Notes: generated by a model not told the origin, from the sequence alone. Shown: positions 1-8,264, counted from the stretch's first letter. The stretch is 33,509 nt of DNA from Bacillota bacterium (GCA_023391185.1 JAEWBI010000047.1:1-33509), one strand, 5' to 3'. Made by a program: numbers and translations.

Positions 1-998
1 AGTGTTACCCCAGTAACTGGTATTAATCCAACAACAACCATTAAATTAAGTATAGCTTGAAAAGCTATCCAAAAGGTTATTCCAAAACTTAAAAATTTAC
101 CAAACATATCACTACATTTTTTTGCTATCTTAAGACCTGTAATAATTATAAAAAGAAATAAAGTAACAACTATTATGCAACCAAGAAATCCAAATTCTTC
201 ACTTATAATTGAAAAGATGAAATCTGTTTGAGGCTCTGGTAAGTAAAAATGTTTTTGTCTAGAATTTCCAAGGCCATATCCAAATAATCCACCTGGACCT
301 ATGGCGTAAAGTGATTGGATTATCTGAAATCCACTACCTAATGGATCACTCCATGGATTAATAAATGACATTATTCTTTCAAGTCTATAAGGAGCAATAA
401 TTATTAATACCGTTATACCAATAACACCTAATATTCCTAATGCTGCAAAAAATTTCATATTAACATTTCCTACAAAAAATAAACCCATAGCTATCATCAT
501 AATTATCATACCAGTTCCAAAATCAGGTTCAAGCATAATAATTCCAAAAACTAGTAAAACTAGTCCCAATATGGGAAGAACACCTTTCTTAATACTTCTT
601 AAGTTTCTATTATTCTTAACCATGTATTTTGAAATAAATATGATTAAACTAAGTTTCATAAATTCACTAGGCTGTACTCCTAGTCCACCTATTCCAAACC
701 AACTACGGCTACCATTTCTAACTGTTCCAATACCTGGTATTAATACAAGAATAAGTAATATAAAAATTGCTATAAAGATTTTATTGGCGTATTTATAGTA
801 CAAATGATAATCTATTTTACTAACCGCAACCATTATTACTAAACCTATTAAAAAAAATAAAAGCTGGCTTTTCATAAACTTATAAGGATCATCAAACCTA
901 TATTCTGCCCAGATATATGAAGAAGATGTAACCATAATTATACCAAATATGGAAATTGCTATTACACTAATAAATAATACTAAATTCATTTTCTTCAT
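1..998 (-). CDS. ftsW: FtsW/SpoVE-type SEDS peptidoglycan polymerase, C-terminus cut by window edge
   Basis: Polytopic membrane protein of the SEDS family, which polymerises lipid II into glycan strands together with a class B penicillin-binding protein at the division septum. About 332 codons are visible, starting from the ATG at 998 behind a good AGGTGATA ribosome site; the frame is open to base 1. Family marks are seen in order: a SRSWFGIGG..QPSEFMKL block in the middle, then LPEPQTDFIFSIISEE, and GLIPVTGVT at the break, where the family usually continues with LPFISYGG. So only roughly the last 40-60 residues are missing. It lies 61 bases downstream of the AAA+ gene and follows that gene's terminator. 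FtsW rather than RodA is inferred from the dcw-like order with mraY and ftsI in this window. Confidence 0.93.
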   Translation of the reverse strand, partial: MKKMNLVLFISVIAISIFGIIMVTSSSYIWAEYRFDDPYKFMKSQLLFFLIGLVIMVAVSKIDYHLYYKYANKIFIAIFILLILVLIPGIGTVRNGSRSWFGIGGLGVQPSEFMKLSLIIFISKYMVKNNRNLRSIKKGVLPILGLVLLVFGIIMLEPDFGTGMIIMMIAMGLFFVGNVNMKFFAALGILGVIGITVLIIIAPYRLERIMSFINPWSDPLGSGFQIIQSLYAIGPGGLFGYGLGNSRQKHFYLPEPQTDFIFSIISEEFGFLGCIIVVTLFLFIIITGLKIAKKCSDMFGKFLSFGITFWIAFQAILNLMVVVGLIPVTGVT

Positions 999-1030
999 AT
1001 TATCACCTATATAATTTTACGAAATAATAA

Positions 1031-1056
1031 AATAAAAAGAACACCTATGTGTTCTT
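1031..1056 (-). terminator. Intrinsic terminator after the AAA+ gene
   Basis: Perfect 8-bp inverted repeat (AAGAACAC / GTGTTCTT) with a 4-base loop, followed on the minus strand by TTTATTTT. It lies directly after the stop codon of the AAA+ ATPase gene and before ftsW. Confidence 0.85.
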
Positions 1057-1059
1057 AAA

Positions 1060-3048
1060 CTATTTAGTCTTCTGTAAAACTTTAGCTTGCTCGATACCAT
1101 TTAATAATTTAAGCGATACTCTACTTAAATCTTTTTTTCTGATAGGTATCTTTTTTAATAGATTATCTTTATTTTCATCTATAATATTATAAATACTAGG
1201 TTCACCTACCCAGTTTCTAGAAAAAAGACTTTCATTGTTCTTATCTGCTATAATTTTTGCTCGAACTTCTCCGTTTGTATCGTAAGAAAAATCTAGTCTA
1301 AAACAATCGAACTCAAAAACTTCTTTTTTTACATCATAACTTTTTGGCATTTCTAATATTTTAGCCCATTTTTCCATTGTATTAAGCATGAATATAATAT
1401 CTTCATAATACTTACTAACAAATTCATTATTTATTTTTATTTGTTCATCGCTTAATTTTACATAAGTATCATAATATATTTTATTATCATCTCTATCATC
1501 AATATTAAATTTCTTGGCTATACTAAGGTGCCAGTTATTTGAGAAAATAAAAGTTGTTTCAGCAAGTTCTTGATTTGTTTCAAGCAAAATACTATTTAAT
1601 TTTGGAAAAGATTTTTGTTCGGTATTTCTTTTCAAAAAATTACTTACTTTTTTTACAGGATTATTGTCGCTGTTTACTTTCTTTATTAAATTATTTTCAC
1701 AAACCCTAACACTACGAAGTTCTTCAAGTACTTTTGATGCTTGCATCTTTAAATCATAAGCACTTATTACTTCAGGGTCTTCCACAACATCACATTCAGA
1801 AAGAATACTACTTATACTTTTTTTAATTATTAAGTATTTTGAATGATCATCTAAATTACTGTCAAGTAATGAGCTATTAACCTTCTTTTCTTCAACACTA
1901 TTATCTTTTGGTAAATTAGATACTTTACTTTCTAATAAGTTGTTATTTAATATATCACTAATATTACCATTACTTATTAATTGTAATTTTAACGCTTCTA
2001 ATTGTTCATATTTATTATATAATTCTAAGGTTGTTTGTTTGAAAATATTACTTTTTATTAAACTCAAAATATCTATATTAGACTCATTATTAATTGATGT
2101 ATTTATATTATCAATTAATTTTTTTAATTCTGGTGATTTATCAAGGCGAGATTCGAAAATACTAATACTATCTAAATCTTTAAAAATGCCATTGATTATC
2201 GTTTTATAAATAATGTGGTTAGGAGCTTTTGCATACATAAAAAGATTATTAGTATCTTCTATAGTTGATAATATTTCAGAACAAGCTGGTAATCTATTAT
2301 AAGGTTTCCTATCACTATAAATATTATTATATATTAGTAAAACTAAGTTAAGTATACCTTCATCCACTTTGCAAGTTCCATCTTCGTTATAAAATATATT
2401 TTGAGTAACTTTATATAAAGTTTCTGGTTTCATATAATCTAGTCTACTAACTCTTAATCTCCTTGATAATGGTCCAGATATATTACGATTATTATTTTTA
2501 CAAATTATCACTTGAAGATTGCTTTTTAGTTCATCCTTTATAGCTAGGTCACCATGCTGAACACTATTTATTTTTCCTGACTGCAAAAACTGTAGTAAAA
2601 AGGCATCTGTCTCTTCTCTTGATTTGTCATACTCATCTATAAATAGAATTACTTTTTTTCCACTATTAACTTTATTAATTGCTGATATAATCTTACCTGG
2701 AATATTTATTTTATCAATATCACTACTTACAACAGCAGTAATATTGATTTCTTCAAATAATTCTGATTTACCTGTAGTTGGATCACACTGATATGAAAGC
2801 ATCTCAACATCATCACCAAATATTTTACTAATTATCTCAGTATATACTTCAGCATATCTTGTTTTTCCAGCTCCTGGAGGTCCCTCTAAGCATACTGCAA
2901 ATATATCTTGACCTACATTTTTAACGTTATTTTTAAAATTTAAATAACTATTAAAGGATGAGTATATTAATTCATCTTCTACATAGTATCCAATGTTTTC
3001 AAAATATTTTTTAAATTGTTCAAAGTTAATATTATTTATTAAATTCAT
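1060..3048 (-). CDS. MoxR-type AAA+ ATPase with long C-terminal extension
   Basis: AAA+ ATPase of the MoxR/dynein-related (AAA_5-like) kind, which remodels protein complexes and usually works with a VWA partner. Walker A GPPGAGKT is at residues 56-63, Walker B VILFIDE at 133-139, a sensor-1 Asn near 186 and arginine-finger candidates RR at 196-197. The AAA module ends near residue 300. The remaining ~360 residues are charged and helical-looking with no family I recognise, so the protein is about twice the usual MoxR length (~320 residues). Its ribosome site (GAGG) overlaps the stop of the upstream VWA gene and only 5 bases separate the two, so translation is probably coupled. The fold is certain; the client is unknown. 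Confidence 0.85.
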   Translation of the reverse strand: MNLINNINFEQFKKYFENIGYYVEDELIYSSFNSYLNFKNNVKNVGQDIFAVCLEGPPGAGKTRYAEVYTEIISKIFGDDVEMLSYQCDPTTGKSELFEEINITAVVSSDIDKINIPGKIISAINKVNSGKKVILFIDEYDKSREETDAFLLQFLQSGKINSVQHGDLAIKDELKSNLQVIICKNNNRNISGPLSRRLRVSRLDYMKPETLYKVTQNIFYNEDGTCKVDEGILNLVLLIYNNIYSDRKPYNRLPACSEILSTIEDTNNLFMYAKAPNHIIYKTIINGIFKDLDSISIFESRLDKSPELKKLIDNINTSINNESNIDILSLIKSNIFKQTTLELYNKYEQLEALKLQLISNGNISDILNNNLLESKVSNLPKDNSVEEKKVNSSLLDSNLDDHSKYLIIKKSISSILSECDVVEDPEVISAYDLKMQASKVLEELRSVRVCENNLIKKVNSDNNPVKKVSNFLKRNTEQKSFPKLNSILLETNQELAETTFIFSNNWHLSIAKKFNIDDRDDNKIYYDTYVKLSDEQIKINNEFVSKYYEDIIFMLNTMEKWAKILEMPKSYDVKKEVFEFDCFRLDFSYDTNGEVRAKIIADKNNESLFSRNWVGEPSIYNIIDENKDNLLKKIPIRKKDLSRVSLKLLNGIEQAKVLQKTK

Positions 3049-3053
3049 ATATG

Positions 3054-4262
3054 TTACCTCATAATTCTTTTAACTTTCTCTTTGTTTTTTTCATACTTAA
3101 GAACTTCAAAATTAGCATCATTTATTTTTATTAGTGCTTCAACAACATCATCCATTTTAGAGATACGATAAAATACTCCTTCATACCTTTTTAGACTAGA
3201 TAATTCAAAATCATCTTCAAAACAAAAATAATAAACTTTACAGAAAGTCGAAAGATTAATTATCTCTTTTAAAGCATCAAAATCACTAAACACTACGCAC
3301 ATTTCTGCACTTTTATCAGTTAAATATTTATCTATGTCTGTTTCTACAATCTTATAATTTATTTTATTTTTTCTATCTTTATCATCTTTGCAATAATCTA
3401 AAATGTTTTTTAGTATCTCACTAAATTCATCAACTGTTATACTATTATCTATTTTATTTATTTGACATATTACTCTTTGATTGTATCCAACTAGCAATTT
3501 AACATTCTTTTTTAATAACTCAATTGCCATAATTGACAAAATATAAGCATAGTTATTCATACTGCCAGATAAGTCAAAATAAAATGATAATGGTATTTGG
3601 GAATTATCACCAGACTCATAAGTATAGCCATACTTATCTCTTAATATTTGATTAAACTGTTTTGTCTTTAAATGAATTGCGATATTCTTGTTATCCCATT
3701 TATAAAAGCCATCACTTCTTATAAAAGAGTCACTCCTACTATTCAAGTCACTCGCATTACTAATAAATCGTTGATTTAAAAACTTTGTTATTAATGTTCT
3801 TATAACACTATCAGGAATTTTTGTCTTTTCTTTAGTATTAATCTCACCTATTTTAAATTGTTCATTTTTATTATCATTAGATCTTTTCATTTTCATAAGT
3901 TTGTATATCTTATTTAAAAAGTTACTATCTTTTTCCATTTCTTTAAAGTCAATATCCGTATTTTTATTGTCTTTAGATTCCTCAGTATATGTCTCAATTT
4001 TTTTCTCATTATCCTTATTACCAATCTCAGGATTAGTAGTCTCATTGGTACTTACCTGATTAGTATCCTGATCATCCATGTTTTCAGTTTTTTTGCTAGC
4101 ATTAAAATTATCATCAATGTTTTTTATATCATTTAATACACCAAGCATTTTTAATAGTTCTTCAATTTCATCCTTTTTGCCACTATCATTATTAATAGGT
4201 TTATTGGGTGTATTTATCGATGATTGGGTTACCGTTTTCCATGGCTCCATACAATTAATCAC
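3054..4262 (-). CDS. Von Willebrand factor A domain protein, MoxR partner
   Basis: The C-terminal half carries a VWA domain: the MIDAS metal site DLSGS is at residues 230-234 after a hydrophobic strand (IPLSFYF), and a VVFSDFDA strand near residue 325 fits the later metal-contact loop. The N-terminal ~150 residues are low-complexity, rich in Asn, Asp, Lys and Glu, and probably disordered. No signal peptide or membrane segment is seen, so it should be cytoplasmic. It is the first gene of a two-gene unit with the AAA+ ATPase, the standard MoxR-VWA pairing. The start is uncertain: the GTG at 4262 directly follows an in-frame TAA, and an ATG four codons later (4250) is the alternative. The substrate is unknown. 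Confidence 0.82.
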   Translation of the reverse strand: MINCMEPWKTVTQSSINTPNKPINNDSGKKDEIEELLKMLGVLNDIKNIDDNFNASKKTENMDDQDTNQVSTNETTNPEIGNKDNEKKIETYTEESKDNKNTDIDFKEMEKDSNFLNKIYKLMKMKRSNDNKNEQFKIGEINTKEKTKIPDSVIRTLITKFLNQRFISNASDLNSRSDSFIRSDGFYKWDNKNIAIHLKTKQFNQILRDKYGYTYESGDNSQIPLSFYFDLSGSMNNYAYILSIMAIELLKKNVKLLVGYNQRVICQINKIDNSITVDEFSEILKNILDYCKDDKDRKNKINYKIVETDIDKYLTDKSAEMCVVFSDFDALKEIINLSTFCKVYYFCFEDDFELSSLKRYEGVFYRISKMDDVVEALIKINDANFEVLKYEKNKEKVKRIMR

Positions 4263-4382
4263 TTACTTCCAATTTAATCTCATTTAGTTCCTTATTTTAA
4301 CATAGATATTATATAAATAGCAATTAACTTTTAAATTATTTTATAATTTATATATTGTAATGTTTTTTATAAAATATATGAA

Positions 4383-4406
4383 CAAAAAAGAACACTAAAG
4401 TGTTCT
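4383..4406 (-). terminator. Intrinsic terminator after the cation antiporter
   Basis: AGAACACT / AGTGTTCT inverted repeat (4389-4406) followed by a run of T on the minus strand. It overlaps the TAG stop of the antiporter gene and closes the riboswitch-controlled unit. Confidence 0.85.
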
Positions 4407-5373
4407 AAATTATTGTTACTATCATATAAAATGCATACATAATAATAAAAATTAATCCTTTAAATCTAGAAATTTTATTTTTACTTAATTTTGTGTAAGG
4501 ATATAAGAGTAATAATAAACCACCAATCATTAATAAATACATATCTGCATTATAACTTATTGAATAATTAATAGGTGAAATAGCGGCACATGTACCTAAT
4601 ATTAAAAATATATTAAATATTTCAGAACCAATTATATTTCCTATTGCTATATCAGAATCCCCTTTAATTGCAGCAGTAACACTTGTCACTAACTCTGGAA
4701 GTGATGTTGCAATAGCAAGAATTGTTAATCCAATAAGTTTTTCTGATAAGCCAAAGTCTTTTGCTATTAATACTGAATACTTAATAACAAAATCCCCACC
4801 AACTTTTAGAAGAATTATTCCACCTATTATTCCTATTATAGATTTAAAAACATTAATATGTTTCATTTCTTTGTGAGAAACATGTTCTACAGCTTTTTTA
4901 TCAATATCTTTAGCGTGTTTTGCCATATACATATTATATAATACAAATAATATAGCAAAAGTAAGAAGGATTAATCCCTCAATTCTAGATATAACATTAT
5001 CCCCTATAAAACTATTTCCTAATATAAATAATAATACTGTTGCGAATAAATTTATTGGTATTTCAAAAAGTCGTGTTTGTTTTTTTATTTCTAGTGGTCT
5101 AATAACAGCGCATAAACCAAGAATAAAAAGCAAATTAACTATGTTACTTCCTACAATATTACCTACTGCCATATCACTATATCCGTCTAATGCACTTGTT
5201 AAACTAACAACTAGTTCTGGAAGTGAAGTACCAATACTTACTATTGTAAGTGCTATAACAACTTCCGGTATACGAAATTTCTTAGCAACATTACTCGCAC
5301 CATCCACAAGAAAATCCGCTCCTTTAATAAGCAGAATAAATCCTACTATTATCATTAAAATTTGTATTATCAT
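4405..5373 (-). CDS. CaCA-family cation antiporter (YrbG-like), probable Mn2+/Ca2+ exporter
   Basis: Membrane antiporter of the Ca2+/cation antiporter (CaCA) superfamily with about ten hydrophobic segments and the two inverted alpha repeats. The first has GTSLPE at residues 48-53 and GNIVGSN at 71-77; the second has ATSLPE at 222-227 and GNIIGSE at 245-251, with Glu in place of the Asn of repeat 1. A charged loop near residues 150-172 separates the halves. At 322 residues it has the usual length. The start ATG at 5373 follows a strong GGGAGG site. The gene stands alone behind a yybP-ykoY-type riboswitch and a consensus promoter, which argues for Mn2+ export to relieve manganese excess. Substrate is inferred from this control element; the family itself also includes Na+/Ca2+ exchangers. 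Confidence 0.9.
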   Translation of the reverse strand: MIIQILMIIVGFILLIKGADFLVDGASNVAKKFRIPEVVIALTIVSIGTSLPELVVSLTSALDGYSDMAVGNIVGSNIVNLLFILGLCAVIRPLEIKKQTRLFEIPINLFATVLLFILGNSFIGDNVISRIEGLILLTFAILFVLYNMYMAKHAKDIDKKAVEHVSHKEMKHINVFKSIIGIIGGIILLKVGGDFVIKYSVLIAKDFGLSEKLIGLTILAIATSLPELVTSVTAAIKGDSDIAIGNIIGSEIFNIFLILGTCAAISPINYSISYNADMYLLMIGGLLLLLYPYTKLSKNKISRFKGLIFIIMYAFYMIVTII

Positions 5374-5393
5374 AAAAAATTCCTCCCTTGGCC

Positions 5394-5430
5394 AAAAAAA
5401 AGAAACTGCCTGAATAAACAGACAAGTCTC
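5394..5430 (-). terminator. Riboswitch expression-platform terminator
   Basis: TTGTCTG / CAGGCAG stem (with G-T pairs) and TTTATT loop, followed on the minus strand by a run of eight T. The 5' arm shares bases with the aptamer's closing strand, giving mutually exclusive folds. It ends about 20 bases before the antiporter start codon. Confidence 0.75.
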
Positions 5431-5512
5431 ATTGTTTAAAGTAAAACCAGATATAAAATCATGATGTTGGATTTACTACACGAAGTGCCAATTACTCCCT
5501 TATCGATGTTAA
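5420..5512 (-). ncRNA. yybP-ykoY manganese riboswitch (aptamer)
   Basis: The minus-strand leader of the antiporter contains the hallmark blocks of the yybP-ykoY family: AAGGGAGTAA near its 5' end, a central CCAACATCATGAT block and a closing GAGACTTG just before a terminator. The leader begins a few bases after a consensus promoter. In this family Mn2+ binding stabilises pairing between the 5' and 3' aptamer strands. Here the 3' strand (GAGACTTG) overlaps the 5' arm of the terminator, so metal binding would disrupt the terminator and switch the gene on. This was recognised by eye, not by a covariance model. Confidence 0.8.
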
Positions 5513-5513
5513 A

Positions 5514-5542
5514 ATTATAGAGTAATTAATCTACTTTGTCAA
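5514..5542 (-). promoter_or_regulatory. Consensus sigma-A promoter of the riboswitch-antiporter unit
   Basis: Perfect -35 TTGACA (5537-5542), 17-base spacer and perfect -10 TATAAT (5514-5519) on the minus strand. This is the best promoter in the window. The -35 lies immediately after the stop of the upstream gene, and the start site should fall near 5507, just ahead of the aptamer. A strong promoter with a transcription switch behind it fits riboswitch control. Confidence 0.88.
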
Positions 5543-5543
5543 G

Positions 5544-6380
5544 TTATTTCTTACTATCTTTTTTTGACTTCTTATCTAACTTTTCTTTTTTTCTTTGCAT
5601 TACTTTCTCTAACTTTATCTTTTTATCTTCTAACTGCTTTTCTAAATTAAATTCTTTTTCTTCTATTTCATATTTTAATAGTTGTTCTTTTTCATGCAAT
5701 TCTTTTCTTAACTCTTTTTGTTTTAACTTAATACTATTAATACTAGCTTGAAAATTTGGAAATGCATATACTAAACGTTTAGTAAGCCTAGACTGTTCAA
5801 GTAAGTATTCCTTAATCTTCTTTGTTATTTCTTCAGTACTATCTTTACGAATTTTGATTCCTGTATTCTTAAATTTAGAAATTATATTAAATGAAATTAT
5901 ATTATCAGTTACAAACAACACAAATATACAAATACTTACTATTAAAGTGGTTGTATTACCCATATAACTTAATAATTCAAGTACTAATGGATGTATTACA
6001 TAAGTTACTAATAACGCCCCTATTCCAAAAGGAACAGCTGTTTCCAAACAAATCCTACCATTAATATTAAATTTTAGGTCACTATAATCCCACCATCTAG
6101 CTTTAAATAATTTTTCCATTAAATAACTAGTAATATACTCTAAAACCATACATATTACCATAGCAAGTATAAACAATACTATAAAGTTATCAAAATATTC
6201 TTTTAATAAGCTAGTTATTAATAAACTACCAAATCCATATATTGGACAGTAAGGTCCAATTAGAAATCCTCTATTTACAAATTTACCAGTTTGTATTATG
6301 TTAAGTACAACTTCCATAGCCCAACCAATAAAAGAATATATAATAAAAATTAAAAAATAATTACTAAATTGTTCTATCAT
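5544..6380 (-). CDS. PF06541-type membrane protein ("putative ABC transporter permease") with charged coiled-coil tail
   Basis: Membrane protein with about five hydrophobic segments in the first ~170 residues, followed by a soluble tail of ~90 residues that is almost entirely Lys, Glu, Leu and Gln and looks like a coiled coil. The blocks NRGFLIGPYCPIYGFG and FNINGRICLE match the family often labelled "putative ABC-transporter type IV" (PF06541); its function is not established. The chosen ATG at 6380 has AGGAGTG seven bases ahead; an in-frame ATG at 6404 has a weaker site. It is a paralogue of the gene at 7481..8134, and the two flank mraY, 55 bases from its stop. No ATP-binding partner adjoins it. 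Confidence 0.75.
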   Translation of the reverse strand: MIEQFSNYFLIFIIYSFIGWAMEVVLNIIQTGKFVNRGFLIGPYCPIYGFGSLLITSLLKEYFDNFIVLFILAMVICMVLEYITSYLMEKLFKARWWDYSDLKFNINGRICLETAVPFGIGALLVTYVIHPLVLELLSYMGNTTTLIVSICIFVLFVTDNIISFNIISKFKNTGIKIRKDSTEEITKKIKEYLLEQSRLTKRLVYAFPNFQASINSIKLKQKELRKELHEKEQLLKYEIEEKEFNLEKQLEDKKIKLEKVMQRKKEKLDKKSKKDSKK

Positions 6381-6435
6381 GTTAATCACTCCTACGATTA
6401 ACATTATACCTTATTTAAAATATTATTTCTACCCT

Positions 6436-7431
6436 TTAGATCCAAATACCAAAACCTATAGCAATCATTGAACCTATAAGACCTAAAATCCAAAAGAATT
6501 TAACTATATCAGTTTCTTTATATCCCATTTTTTCAAGGCCATGATGAATTGGTGCCATTTTGAATAATCTTTTACCATGGGTTATTTTAAAGTATGATAC
6601 TTGCAGTATGACACTTAGTGTCTCTAAGACAAATACTATTCCTATAATTACTAGTAGAAGTTCATGCCTTGTAAGGATGGCGATACTACCTAAGGTAGCG
6701 CCTAATGAAAGAGAACCCGTATCACCCATAAAGATTTTAGCTGGATGACTATTAAAAACTAAAAATCCTAATAATGAACCTACCATTATAAAACAAAATA
6801 TTGCTATCTCACTATACCCTGAAAGCCAACCAGTATTCCATGAAATAAGCCCAAATGTAAAATAAGCAATAATTGATAAACCGGTCGCTAGTCCATCTAA
6901 GCCATCAGTTAAATTTACAGCATTTGAACTAGCTACTAATACAAACAAAATAAATAAACCATACAAAAATCCTATATCATATTTTATATTTAATGTATGA
7001 ACCCATAGTAATGGTTCATTACCACTAACCATGAATAAATAGAAAAATATTATAGCTACAAATATTTGCATTATAAACTTTTGATTTTCTGAAAGACCCT
7101 TATTAGAAGATCTTTTTATTATTAGATAATCATCAATAAAGCCTATTAAACTATAACTGACAAAAACCCATATAATAATAAGAAAATTATAAGTCAAATT
7201 TATTTTATCCAGTAGTAGTAATAAAACAATTGTAATAAGTGTCGAAAATACAAATATAAGACCACCCATTGTAGGAGTGTCTTTTTTACTGCCATGAGTT
7301 CTTTCTAAATAAACACTCAAAATCTGATCTATTTTAAACTTTTTTAAAATAGGTATCAAAATTAAAGAAAGAACTATAGTAAGAAGAAAACTTATCATAC
7401 TTGCTAATACAGATTTAGTCATTATAAGCAT
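6436..7431 (-). CDS. mraY: Phospho-N-acetylmuramoyl-pentapeptide-transferase
   Basis: Transfers phospho-MurNAc-pentapeptide from UDP to undecaprenyl phosphate, making lipid I at the inner face of the membrane. Family motifs are seen in order: ERTHGSKKDTPTMGG near the N-terminus, FIDDYL, the catalytic block NAVNLTDGLDGLATG, FMGDTGSLSLG, and the HGKRLFKMAPIHHGLEK loop. About ten membrane segments and 331 residues are normal for the family. The ATG at 7431 is chosen because AGGTGATATT precedes it; the frame runs further upstream but overlaps the previous gene and its terminator. It is transcribed away from a terminator on its own or with the following gene. In typical dcw clusters it lies between murE/murF and murD, which are absent here. 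Confidence 0.97.
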   Translation of the reverse strand: MLIMTKSVLASMISFLLTIVLSLILIPILKKFKIDQILSVYLERTHGSKKDTPTMGGLIFVFSTLITIVLLLLLDKINLTYNFLIIIWVFVSYSLIGFIDDYLIIKRSSNKGLSENQKFIMQIFVAIIFFYLFMVSGNEPLLWVHTLNIKYDIGFLYGLFILFVLVASSNAVNLTDGLDGLATGLSIIAYFTFGLISWNTGWLSGYSEIAIFCFIMVGSLLGFLVFNSHPAKIFMGDTGSLSLGATLGSIAILTRHELLLVIIGIVFVLETLSVILQVSYFKITHGKRLFKMAPIHHGLEKMGYKETDIVKFFWILGLIGSMIAIGFGIWI

Positions 7432-7461
7432 AATATCACCTATATAAAAATATGCATGTCC

Positions 7462-7486
7462 AAAAAAAAAATGAGTAAACTCATTT
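7462..7486 (-). terminator. Intrinsic terminator upstream of mraY
   Basis: AAATGAG / CTCATTT hairpin with a 4-base loop and a run of about ten T on the minus strand. The TGA stop of the upstream membrane-protein gene is inside the hairpin. Confidence 0.88.
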
Positions 7487-8134
7487 CTCAATCCGCAGAT
7501 GTATAGCATTTGGATATATTTTATCAATATAATCATCAGGATAATTTTTATCTAAGTATTGTTCAAAACTATTACTAGCATGAATTCCATAATACCTTTC
7601 ATTCCTACGATAAGCAGCTAAAAAGGAAATAAGCACATTAAATACCATAAATACTAATAAAATATATGTTAGAGCTTTAATCATATTATCAGGTAGATTT
7701 AAGATTAATTTTTGAAATCTTGGATAAATAAACTTAAGCCATAAAACGCCAAGTATTCCCCAAAAAACAGAATAAAGTAAGGTAATACGACCATTAATAT
7801 TTAAGAACTTATGACTATATTCCCAAGAAACAGTACCAAATACATATTCTTGAAAAACACTACAAAAATACTCAAATATACTTCCAATAACAAACGAGAT
7901 ACAGAAAATATTTACTATTTTTCTTGTAACTATCTTTTTTAAAATTAAAGTTATAATAAGAGCACCTAGTCCATATACCAAATTAAATGGCCCATATATC
8001 AAACCTTGCCTACTTTCAAGATAACCGTTTTTTACTAGACAATATATTGTTTCAATAAATACTCCCATAAAACATCCAAGAAAGAAAATCCAAAAGCTTT
8101 CATATAAATCAATTTTTAAACTTCTTTTTTTCAT
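7481..8134 (-). CDS. PF06541-type membrane protein, paralogue of 5544..6380
   Basis: Integral membrane protein of 217 residues with about five hydrophobic segments. The blocks SRQGLIYGPFNLVYGLG and LNINGRITLL match, position for position, NRGFLIGPYCPIYGFG and FNINGRICLE in the paralogue on the other side of mraY, and both share a W(D/E)YS element just before the second block. It lacks the charged coiled-coil tail of the paralogue and ends in a short polar segment. No ATPase is adjacent, so the frequent label "ABC transporter permease" is unsupported here. The stop is TGA, the only one seen in the window and proof that TGA is not read as Trp here. The ribosome site (GAAGG, about 11 bases from the ATG) is weak. 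Confidence 0.72.
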   Translation of the reverse strand: MKKRSLKIDLYESFWIFFLGCFMGVFIETIYCLVKNGYLESRQGLIYGPFNLVYGLGALIITLILKKIVTRKIVNIFCISFVIGSIFEYFCSVFQEYVFGTVSWEYSHKFLNINGRITLLYSVFWGILGVLWLKFIYPRFQKLILNLPDNMIKALTYILLVFMVFNVLISFLAAYRRNERYYGIHASNSFEQYLDKNYPDDYIDKIYPNAIHLRIEK

Positions 8135-8163
8135 TTAGCATCAAACCTTCTGTTACTAGTATA

Positions 8164-8222
8164 TAATAAAATAGTTGATATAATGTGGCTTTTTTTATTT
8201 ATTTCCACATTAATCAACTATT
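8164..8222 (-). terminator. Long bulged hairpin, probable terminator of the secretion operon
   Basis: Arms 8171-8188 and 8205-8221 pair over 17 bp (9 + 8) with a single bulged A at 8180, around a 16-base loop that is T-rich on the plus strand and A-rich on the minus strand. On the minus strand the hairpin is followed only by TTTATTATA, a weak U-tract. It lies between the DUF5305-like gene and the next gene, so termination is the simplest role. Confidence 0.55.
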
Positions 8223-8264
8223 ATAAGCACATTATACTTTTTAATAATATATAACAATATAATA

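Noticed and set aside
7455..7490. Possible TGA-as-tryptophan code, given the Mollicutes-like composition
   Set aside because: The gene at 7481..8134 ends at TGA inside a terminator hairpin and Trp is encoded by TGG throughout, so the standard bacterial code fits.
7432..7536. Longer N-terminus for mraY from an ATG at 7536
   Set aside because: It would overlap the upstream gene and read through its terminator; the ATG at 7431 has a proper ribosome site and gives the family's usual length.
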